This document shows, piece after piece, positions 33,698 to 38,680 of a DNA stretch of 38,680 nt (position 1 is the stretch's first letter; every line of letters begins with the position of its first letter). Where the stretch lies: the IMG/VR virus record IMGVR_UViG_3300048837_000628, positions 1-38,680 of that record. One strand, written 5' to 3'. Under the pieces are notes generated by a model, which did no database searches, was not told the origin of the DNA, and worked only from the letters and a program-made list of their open reading frames with translations. The position numbers and the translations under genes were made by a program. This DNA is from a virus.

Positions 33698-34387
33698 TCT
33701 AAATATCTTGTTGACGCCATTATCCCACGTAACAATGCCAATATGTTCGAGGCGGCTCGCTAATTCCACCCCCGTCCCTTTCGGAACTGCTGCATGTCGC
33801 CATGCAGAGCAGACTATCTCATCAGCCAATTTGCGGCGGCTGTCGCGCACTTCGGGGCGCTTGCCCCTACTCCCTTTCGGGATAGTCGTTACACCTTCCC
33901 CATGACGGGGCTTGGCACGGTATTGTCTCGGAGAGAGTTCCACCGTTTTCACGCGATCCACTTCCAGGCGTTAAGCCGCGACCTGGAAGGCACCATTGTT
34001 TGCAGCCGCGAAGCTGCGCGGGGCGATGTCCCCGCCATTGGGCGTGATCGGCAGGCCGGTCGCGGTGTCGATGTAGGCCATCAGGGGGCTCGTGCCTTCG
34101 ACGCCGGTGTCCTTGTAGATCAGGATGGCGTTGATGGCCGACCCACTGACTGCCGCGAAGGTGGCGTCGTTGGCGTCTGCTGCTCCGCCGTCCGTCGACT
34201 TGCCTGTCAGCGTCACCTCGGGGCCGATGCGGGAAGCCGTGGGGATGTCGGACAGGAACTGGTGCGTGCTGAAGTTGGCCGAATACGAGGCCGTGCTGAT
34301 GAGTCGCACCTTGAGCGTGTCAGTCAGCCAGTTGATGTCGGCTTCCAGGAAGCGCTTGCGCGCCGTGTCGTACAAGGTATTTGCCAT
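33692..34387 (-). CDS. Intron-split phage virion protein (135 aa after splicing)
   Basis: The gene is joined from 34387-34026 (exon 1, 362 nt) and 33737-33692 (exon 2, 46 nt). Spliced, it gives 135 residues ending GGDIIVTWDNGVNKIFRL, a beta-strand ending that looks natural for this phage family. Unspliced, the frame runs 17 codons into the intron and stops at 33971, giving 138 residues. The protein begins MANTLYDTARKRFLEADINW and is a beta-rich virion-type protein resembling small conserved proteins of tail regions; exact role unknown. The start at 34387 follows GGAGAAA. It lies in the late operon, upstream of the LamG and fibre genes. Confidence 0.8.
33738..34025 (-). ncRNA. Group I self-splicing intron (Azoarcus-like core)
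   Basis: 288 nt. The 5' exon ends ACAT (34029-34026), and CAU pairs with GUG (33993-33991) with the U.G wobble at the splice site. AACAATG (34000-33994), just 5' of that GUG, is the perfect complement of the 3' exon start CATTGTT (33737-33731), forming P10. The last intron base is G (33738). P2 is CTTCCAGG (33989-33982) with CCTGGAAG (33968-33961). P7 is GACTA (33887-33883) with TAGTC (33816-33812). P8 is the GGGGCAAGCGCCCC hairpin (33867-33854). P9 is CTGCATG-GCGA-CATGCAG (33807-33790). From memory, the Azoarcus tRNA-Ile intron shares the CAU/GUG P1, GCCAAGC, GAAGGTGTA before GACTA, and ATAGTC. No ORF lies inside. Confidence 0.92.
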
Positions 34388-34437
34388 GGTGGATTTCTCC
34401 GTTCATGGCGCACTCCTGCGCGCCGGGTTTGAAACTG

Positions 34438-34731
34438 TTAGGCGGTGTTGGTCATGACCCGCCCGATCCGCACCAGGGTCGCCGCGAACGGGCTCATCTC
34501 TCGCGGCTGGTCCGGCTGGCTGATCGCCGCCTTCAGGGTTTGCGCCACGTCTTCGCGCTCGTTCAGGCTCAGCGACTCCCACTCGGGCATCTCGGGGGCA
34601 ACCGCGGCCCGGCCGATGCCGTACGCCATGCGCGCGAGGCAGCACCACGTCTCGTCGGGCAGGTGGTGCAGCGTCTCCGGGGTGGACTTGGGGGGTGCCT
34701 CCTGCACCATCTGCTGGTCACAGCACCCCAT
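34438..34731 (-). CDS. Hypothetical phage protein (97 aa)
   Basis: 97 residues, starting one base after the previous stop. It carries a Cys-rich start (MGCCDQQ) and a helical body (LPDETWCCLARMAYGIGR). A second half (SLNEREDVAQTLKAAISQP) looks like a small helical domain. It lies between two virion-type genes; function unknown. Confidence 0.6.
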   Translation of the reverse strand: MGCCDQQMVQEAPPKSTPETLHHLPDETWCCLARMAYGIGRAAVAPEMPEWESLSLNEREDVAQTLKAAISQPDQPREMSPFAATLVRIGRVMTNTA

Positions 34732-34732
34732 G

Positions 34733-35317
34733 TCAGCTGTCCGTCAGCTCGACTTCGTAGCCCAGCTCGAACGAGTCGCCGTTGTTGACGACCCGCACGG
34801 CGCCGTAGCGCGATGCCGAGATGAGGACCCCGCTGACGCCCCCGCGCGTGTTGTCCGACAGCAGGGCTGCCCCGCTGATGTTCAGCGTGCTCGTGCAGGT
34901 GATGTTGAACACCGCGCGGTTGGCGAGGTTGCCGATCACGCCGCTGGCGACTGCCGCCGGCGTCCACTGCGGCCGGGTGGCGTTGCTGTACCCCTCGGTC
35001 TGGCTGACGATCTCCGTGGCGTTGGCCGCGAAGTTGGCCGCCGTCCAGTTGGCCGCCGGCGTGACTGCGCCGCTGAACACGGCCAGATACCAGTTCGACA
35101 GCTTGGCGCCCGCGCCCAGCGTGGTGCTCAGGAAGTGCGCGATCCCCTCCGCCGGCACGAGGTTGTGGTCGACGCGCTCGTCTTCGCCGTTGACCGAATG
35201 CACGTACGTGCCCCGGGCGCGGATCGCCCGGTGGATCAGCAGCCCGCCTTCAGTTTCCTCGAAATCACCGGAATTGATGAATCCGACGATCTCGTCCGCA
35301 TGTTTCTGGATGTTCAT
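34733..35317 (-). CDS. Phage virion-type protein (194 aa)
   Basis: 194 residues. I chose the ATG at 35317 because GAGGAAAGAGAG precedes it and the upstream extension to 35386 runs back into the previous gene. The first 40 residues are helical (MNIQKHADEIVGFINSGDFE); the rest is beta-rich with many Asn, Thr and Ala (SNWYLAVFSGAVTPAANW, FNITCTSTLNISGAALLSD). This pattern is usual for small phage tail or capsid-decorating proteins and resembles that of the intron-split 135-residue protein two genes on. I cannot name the role. Confidence 0.68.
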   Translation of the reverse strand: MNIQKHADEIVGFINSGDFEETEGGLLIHRAIRARGTYVHSVNGEDERVDHNLVPAEGIAHFLSTTLGAGAKLSNWYLAVFSGAVTPAANWTAANFAANATEIVSQTEGYSNATRPQWTPAAVASGVIGNLANRAVFNITCTSTLNISGAALLSDNTRGGVSGVLISASRYGAVRVVNNGDSFELGYEVELTDS

Positions 35318-35327
35318 CTCTCTTTCC

Positions 35328-36200
35328 TCAGTTGTTTGCCATGACCGTGACCCGGTCGCCCTGCACCACGAGGCGACCGGAGCCAAGTGGAATACCCTGC
35401 AGCCGCCCAGCCTGCGGGAGCACTACATTTCCGCTCGGCAGCCCGAGCGCGAACCCCGACGGGGTCATCCAGACCGCCGCTTCCTCGACCTGCAGCTTGG
35501 GGTCCAGGTGGTCCGCCTTCAGTACCGCTGCCGCGCCCCGCCAGGAGGGGCCGCCAACCCGCCGCTGCTCGAGCGCCGCGGGGTCCGTGCCGGCCAGCCA
35601 GCGCACACTGTTGCGCAGCCCCACGTACAGCCCGGTCGGCATGGGCGCCACCCAGAAAACGCGCTCCTCGAACTGCACGAACCCGCGCAGCTGGTCGTAG
35701 ACGCCATACCGCAGGGGCTCGGAGAAGATCAGCGTGTTGCCCCGCGCCAGGACCAGCCGGCCGGACCAGTACTCGATCCAGTTGCCGCCGGGCAACGGCG
35801 CCAGGACAAGCTGCTCTTCTGTCGGCAGCAGCTCGCCATCAAGCTGCGCGACCGCCCCGTCGCGGACCGCCCACACCCCGTCGCTGCTGCAGAACACCGC
35901 CTCCCCGTTCAGCACCGTCCAGTGCAGTGGGCCAGAGGCGCCCCCGATCACTGTGAACGCGCCGGGGTCGAGGTACCCGAGGGCGCCGCCGACAACCCCG
36001 AGGATGCGACCATCGAACTCGAACAGGCTGTGCGCTGGCTGATCGTCTATCGGGGCCCAGGCCCCGCGCCGCGTAACTGCACCGGTACGATCGATGTCGA
36101 CGTTCCGTGCGTCGGCCAGCGCGTCGGCTGGGACGCGCGCCTCCGTGGTGGTGTTCCACATGCCTTGCGGCCACGGGCCGATCGCTGCGGGGGGTGTCAC
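35328..36200 (-). CDS. Beta-propeller-like phage protein (290 aa)
   Basis: 290 residues from a GTG start overlapping the previous stop (GTGA). It contains repeated beta blades: ARNVDIDRTGAVTRRGAW, FEFDGRILGVVGGALGYLD, NGEAVFCSSDGVWAVRDG, WSGRLVLARGNTLIFSEPL. These suggest a propeller-like fold, common in tail proteins of podoviruses that bind or gate the tail. No catalytic motif is seen. Its position after the lysis cassette and before other virion genes supports a structural role; the propeller call is by eye. Confidence 0.65.
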   Translation of the reverse strand: MTPPAAIGPWPQGMWNTTTEARVPADALADARNVDIDRTGAVTRRGAWAPIDDQPAHSLFEFDGRILGVVGGALGYLDPGAFTVIGGASGPLHWTVLNGEAVFCSSDGVWAVRDGAVAQLDGELLPTEEQLVLAPLPGGNWIEYWSGRLVLARGNTLIFSEPLRYGVYDQLRGFVQFEERVFWVAPMPTGLYVGLRNSVRWLAGTDPAALEQRRVGGPSWRGAAAVLKADHLDPKLQVEEAAVWMTPSGFALGLPSGNVVLPQAGRLQGIPLGSGRLVVQGDRVTVMANN

Positions 36201-36412
36201 TTTGCCGCCCGCTTGATGTCAGCCCCGACGGGGCACTGGATGCGCAGCCGCGCCTTGCGGCCGGACTTCTCCAGCAGGCTGATGCGAACGGTCGCGCTCA
36301 GTCGTACAGGCGCGCCCGGCACGAGCGTGGCCTGCACGAACATGCAGTCGGCCGTGGCCCAGCGGAGCACGTCGCGGTAGGTGCTGCCCTTGACGATCGC
36401 GATATCGGTCAC
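36197..36412 (-). CDS. Small phage protein (71 aa)
   Basis: 71 residues from a GTG start one base after the stop of the 59-residue gene. It is basic and beta-rich (APVRLSATVRISLLEKSGRK). Its stop overlaps the start of the 290-residue protein, so it is translated in the same unit. No family recognised. Confidence 0.6.
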   Translation of the reverse strand: MTDIAIVKGSTYRDVLRWATADCMFVQATLVPGAPVRLSATVRISLLEKSGRKARLRIQCPVGADIKRAAK

Positions 36413-36413
36413 G

Positions 36414-36593
36414 TCACACCCCGAAGCAGGTCCGCAGCATCACGCGCGGCCAGATGAAAGTCAGCGTGAAGAAGGCATCGACGTTGGCGCGCATCGTCGC
36501 TTCAATCGCCTGATTCCAGCGGCAGTAGTCGATTACGACCGGGCGCGAATGCGCAGCCTTCCAGCGCGCAAGGTCAGTGACTGGAGCGAGCAT
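36414..36593 (-). CDS. Small phage protein (59 aa) between lysis and virion genes
   Basis: 59 residues, MLAPVTDLARWKAAHSRPVV at the start and FFTLTFIWPRVMLRTCFGV at the end. It fills what would otherwise be a gap of 160 bases. GAGGAAAG lies eight bases before the ATG, and the start overlaps the end of the Rz-like gene by 20 bases. The C-terminal hydrophobic patch could be membrane-associated. Function unknown. Confidence 0.65.
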   Translation of the reverse strand: MLAPVTDLARWKAAHSRPVVIDYCRWNQAIEATMRANVDAFFTLTFIWPRVMLRTCFGV

Positions 36594-37074
36594 CGGCGCT
36601 TTCCTCGTGGGTCAGTTTTTCATACCAGCGCTGCCAGCCGTCGAGCTGGGCGATGTACTCGCGGCATTGCTCGTAGTTCCCGGCAACGATGTCGAGGGCG
36701 GCAGCGTCTGTAACGGGGTCGGCTTTACCAGCAACCACGTCGGCGGTTTCGGCAGGGGTGCCGGTTGCGGCAGCGTCGTGGAGCAAGCGCCAAGCGCCAT
36801 CGAGATCACAGCGGCGCTCAGGAGGGAGTTCGACATAGCGGATAACCTCACGGGTGATCGTCTTGTTCTGCGCGGCCCGGCCTGCCCGCTCGCGCTCCAG
36901 CGCTGCAGCGAAGACGTCGGCCTTGTCCTGCTGCTCGACCAGCGCCTCGGCGTAAGCCAGCGCGTCATCGAGCCGCTGCCCGTCGAGCGAGTTGCGACCG
37001 GCGAGCCATGCCGCGCCGTGGGTGAGCGCCAGCGTGATGAGGCCAACCGCAAGGGCGAGGACGGTCACGTTCAC
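36574..37074 (-). CDS. Rz-like inner-membrane spanin
   Basis: 166 residues from the GTG at 37074, which overlaps the endolysin stop as GTGA; the longer frame from 37134 would run inside the endolysin. One N-terminal membrane segment (about 2-24, VTVLALAVGLITLALTHGAA), then a long charged coiled coil (about 30-95), then CDLDGAWRLLHDAAA, typical of Rz-like lysis proteins. With Rz1 it spans the periplasm and fuses the two membranes at the end of lysis. Its gene contains the Rz1-like gene in another frame. Confidence 0.85.
   Translation of the reverse strand: MNVTVLALAVGLITLALTHGAAWLAGRNSLDGQRLDDALAYAEALVEQQDKADVFAAALERERAGRAAQNKTITREVIRYVELPPERRCDLDGAWRLLHDAAATGTPAETADVVAGKADPVTDAAALDIVAGNYEQCREYIAQLDGWQRWYEKLTHEESADARSSH
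36612..36836 (-). CDS. Nested Rz1-like outer-membrane spanin lipoprotein
   Basis: 74 residues read wholly inside the Rz-like gene in a different frame. The N-terminus is a lipoprotein signal with lipobox L15-G16-A17-C18 (VISMALGACSTTLPQP). The mature part is Pro-rich (PAPLPKPPTWLLVKPTP), then Ser/Thr-rich, as expected for an o-spanin. It would be lipidated at Cys18 and inserted in the outer membrane, partnering Rz. The start ATG (36836) has AGGGAG-like sequence only weakly placed, so expression could depend on Rz translation. Confidence 0.82.
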   Translation of the reverse strand: MSNSLLSAAVISMALGACSTTLPQPAPLPKPPTWLLVKPTPLQTLPPSTSLPGTTSNAASTSPSSTAGSAGMKN

Positions 37075-37571
37075 GTCTGCGCCCCCAGGCAACGCTGGTA
37101 ACGGTCCAGGCTGCGCACCCATACGCCGTAGCACCCGTTGGCCCGGTTCGAGCAGTCACGCCCGGCGGCGCGCTTGTACAGCAGGTAGCTCTTGCACGAC
37201 TCCACGTAGCGACCCGCGTTGGCGTGGCGCACCATCGAGGACTTGCACAGCACGTCCGCGCCGTACTGGTAGGCAAAGTCCACCATCACGTCGTACTCGG
37301 TCTGGCTGATCGGCGCAGTCACGCACCCCTTGATCCCGCGCTCGTCGCGGGCGATGTGCGCGTAGGTCCGGGCAACTGCCTTGGGCGGGATGATCGTGTC
37401 GCCCATCTGCACCGCGGAGCCGTCTTCCCGGAACGTCGAGCCGAACCCCACCGTGGGCCGGTCGCCAGCAATCGGTACGATCGCCCGCTCCGAGTACCCT
37501 TCATGCGCCAGCAGGCCCACCAGCGCAGCGGCAGACAGACTTAGTGCGGCAGCGGGCAGGCGATTAATCAT
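37071..37571 (-). CDS. SAR endolysin (GH24 lysozyme)
   Basis: 166 residues. I chose the ATG at 37571, which overlaps the holin stop by eight bases, over 37616. The N-terminus is a weakly hydrophobic signal-anchor-release segment (about 5-22, LPAAALSLSAAALVGLLA). The catalytic site follows at once: E24 (HEGYSERA), D37 and T40 (GDRPTVGFGST). The remainder matches P21-type lysozymes, with a C-terminal GCYGVWVRSLDRYQRCL. It cleaves peptidoglycan between MurNAc and GlcNAc after membrane depolarisation frees the SAR domain. Several Cys are present. Confidence 0.92.
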   Translation of the reverse strand: MINRLPAAALSLSAAALVGLLAHEGYSERAIVPIAGDRPTVGFGSTFREDGSAVQMGDTIIPPKAVARTYAHIARDERGIKGCVTAPISQTEYDVMVDFAYQYGADVLCKSSMVRHANAGRYVESCKSYLLYKRAAGRDCSNRANGCYGVWVRSLDRYQRCLGAQT

Positions 37572-37857
37572 GTTCGTATGGGCACGCTTGGTACTTGTCG
37601 CAGGCGCGGCGTTCATTGGTCACAGGAATCACAACCTTGCGTCGCTCTTCCATGGCCCCTTGGATGACTGCAATCCTGATGGAGTGGGCTTCGCGCTCGC
37701 GCTTGTCTCGTCGCCAGTGATATACGGCGTTGAGGAGCAGGGTCATCAGCGCCGTGACGATGCCGATCAGGATGCCGACATCGGTGAGCGTGAGCGCGGA
37801 CAGGATCGACGCTCCGCTTCCGACATAGCTGGCGGTGTTGATTGCGCGATCAGGCAT
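37564..37857 (-). CDS. Putative holin
   Basis: 97 residues. A main transmembrane segment lies at about 28-47 (GILIGIVTALMTLLLNAVYH), with a weaker hydrophobic stretch before it (SGASILSALTLTD). A basic cytoplasmic tail follows (RRDKREREAH). Size, position directly before a SAR endolysin and overall layout fit a phage holin or pinholin, which would depolarise the membrane and trigger the endolysin. The 3' end overlaps the endolysin start. Confidence 0.75.
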   Translation of the reverse strand: MPDRAINTASYVGSGASILSALTLTDVGILIGIVTALMTLLLNAVYHWRRDKREREAHSIRIAVIQGAMEERRKVVIPVTNERRACDKYQACPYEHD

Positions 37858-38044
37858 TGCCGCTCCCCTGGAGAGCCTGCTCGGCGCTTTCGTGCGCAGG
37901 GCGAGCCGGCAGAGAGACGCGGGTATTGGCTGGCGCCTCGATCACGAGCCGGGCGAGCTGGCCGGACTTGCGTTCAAGGCGAACTCTGGCCTCGCCAATC
38001 GTCAGGGTTTCGTTGGTGCGCAGATCGACTGTGAGCTTAGGCAT
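37850..38044 (-). CDS. Small CsrA-like protein at head of lysis cassette
   Basis: 64 residues. Residues 4-43 line up by eye with CsrA: ETLTIG matches ETLMIG, then a Val-rich strand, G28, Q29, R32, and IEAP matches VNAP. CsrA is a dimeric RNA-binding regulator of translation. The Arg residues that contact RNA in CsrA (R6 and R44) fall on V6 and L45 here, so it may have the fold without ordinary RNA binding. The C-terminus is a short Ala/Glu-rich tail. The Shine-Dalgarno is poor. It overlaps the holin start by eight bases. Confidence 0.5.
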   Translation of the reverse strand: MPKLTVDLRTNETLTIGEARVRLERKSGQLARLVIEAPANTRVSLPARPAHESAEQALQGSGNA

Positions 38045-38098
38045 GGCGGCAATGGCTTGGAGGTTTGGCCGAAGTCTTGCCGTTCCCCTGCTTTGCCT

Positions 38099-38127
38099 CC
38101 AGCCCTACAGGGGGACGGCTGGATTTG
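38099..38127 (-). promoter_or_regulatory. Hairpin with motif shared with the gap at 18.98-19.02 kb
   Basis: CCAGCC (38099-38104) pairs with GGCTGG (38117-38122). On the minus strand CAAATCCAG (38127-38119) precedes CCCCTGTAGGG (38113-38103), repeating the motif pair seen before the 682-residue gene. It sits about 60 bases upstream of the CsrA-like gene. Possible start or control site of the late transcript. Confidence 0.4.
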
Positions 38128-38195
38128 CGATGCCATGGCCGCCGTTTGTATAGCGGGCGCGAAGTAAAGGGGTTTGGGCCTTTCGGCCGGGGCGA

Positions 38196-38680
38196 CTAGC
38201 CCAGGGACACGACCTTCCAGCGCCCCTGCCGACGATCGAGCCCGCGATCATCCTTGTACAGCTCGGTCATCGACGCGTGGCTATGCCCCAGCAGCGTCTG
38301 CACATCGCGCACGCCCTGCGCGTCGTACATCCGCGCCGCTAGGCTGCGGCACTCGTGCAGGCTCGGCGGATCTGCATCGGCATCGGCCGGCGGCAGCGCA
38401 CCCTCGCGGGCCTGCTCGAATCGCCAGCTCATGCTCGCGCCCACCGGCGGCGCCCCGGTCGTCTTGCGCACCAGCCACCCGTCGCCATCGTCTTCCAGGG
38501 CCGCATAGTCCCGGCACTGCGCCACCGCATCCGCCACTGTCATGCCCAGGGCGTCCAGCCGCAAGCTGGTCGGAATCGCCACCCGCGTGCCCGTCTTCTG
38601 CTGCTCGATGTGCAGGCACGGCACTGCGACGCCGTCCACCTGCTCGGGCCACACATCCGAGAAGCGCATCGCGCGCAGAT
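38196..38680 (-). CDS. Tyrosine recombinase, C-terminal part (runs off window)
   Basis: At least 161 codons are open to the window edge, and the frame continues as LRAMRFSDVWPEQVDG without a start, so the true start is outside. It shows IEQQKTGTRVAIP after the first catalytic box, then HECRSLAARMYDAQGV (box II His and Arg), LLGHSHASMTELY with the second His and the nucleophilic Tyr, and a KDDRG tail. It belongs to the phage integrase family but is a different lineage from the P4-type integrase at 4538-5839. A GGCC-GAAA-GGCC hairpin (38177-38188) follows the stop but lacks a U-run. Confidence 0.9.
   Translation of the reverse strand, partial: LRAMRFSDVWPEQVDGVAVPCLHIEQQKTGTRVAIPTSLRLDALGMTVADAVAQCRDYAALEDDGDGWLVRKTTGAPPVGASMSWRFEQAREGALPPADADADPPSLHECRSLAARMYDAQGVRDVQTLLGHSHASMTELYKDDRGLDRRQGRWKVVSLG

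Noticed and set aside
33692-33961. A separate 89-residue gene on the minus strand.
   Set aside because: This frame runs through the group I intron core; only its last 15 codons are real, as exon 2 of the split gene.
33961-33989. CTTCCAGG/CCTGGAAG hairpin as P1, with the 5' splice site after CAGGT.
   Set aside because: It offers a U.G pair but leaves no in-frame exon 2 junction and no P10; comparison with the Azoarcus intron places it as P2.
33971-34387. A plain 138-residue gene ending at 33971.
   Set aside because: The final 17 codons are intron sequence; splicing gives a better ending and explains the neighbouring frame.
19011-36200. A diversity-generating retroelement, suspected because the gene order recalls BPP-1.
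   Set aside because: No reverse transcriptase frame and no template/variable repeat pair is visible in the window.

Overview
The window is about 64% GC, with tightly packed, overlapping genes that have few host-like features. It is phage DNA, most likely prophage, from a high-GC proteobacterium. A betaproteobacterium (Burkholderiales or Rhodocyclales) is my guess from protein style; nothing here fixes the host. No tRNA, rRNA, CRISPR or clear host gene is visible.

Left block (1-5839). A rightward early operon runs from 16 to 3307: a two-winged-helix protein, a small hypothetical, a single-strand DNA-binding protein, a Cro-like protein, a hypothetical and an AlpA-type regulator. Nearly every junction is an ATGA/TAATG overlap. 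An intrinsic terminator follows. Then comes an immunity locus of the P1/P7 C4 kind: a C4-like antisense RNA whose loops are complementary to the downstream leader and Shine-Dalgarno, a short Ash/Icd-like leader ORF, and a BRO-N antirepressor. A complete P4-type tyrosine integrase faces this block. Its upstream gap (5840-6172) carries a short tandem repeat and is the best place to look for an attachment site.

Right block (6173-38044). This is one long leftward late region, read from right to left. It opens with a small CsrA-like protein and a lysis cassette: holin, SAR endolysin, Rz, and an Rz1 nested inside Rz. A run of small to medium virion genes follows. Next come a LamG-domain protein, a 1308-residue repeat protein and an 881-residue protein. 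Then come a protein built of about 22-residue repeats, two long helical proteins of similar layout, a GTSDSI-type protein, and finally a 3565-residue polyvalent protein with two HExxH sites and a PLxRFG motif. The lysis, tail and ejection logic resembles BPP-1/BcepC6B-like podoviruses. No terminase, portal or capsid gene is in the window. A second, unrelated tyrosine recombinase runs off the right edge (38196-38680). The window may therefore span two adjacent elements or a composite.

The clearest unexpected feature is a 288-nt group I intron (33738-34025, minus strand). It splits a 135-residue virion gene. Splice sites can be set from reading frame, a CAU/GUG P1 and a perfect 7-bp P10, and the core resembles the Azoarcus tRNA intron. 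The intron has no ORF of its own. A free-standing HNH endonuclease gene with its own promoter-like sequence starts just after the second exon, an arrangement that suggests collaborative homing.
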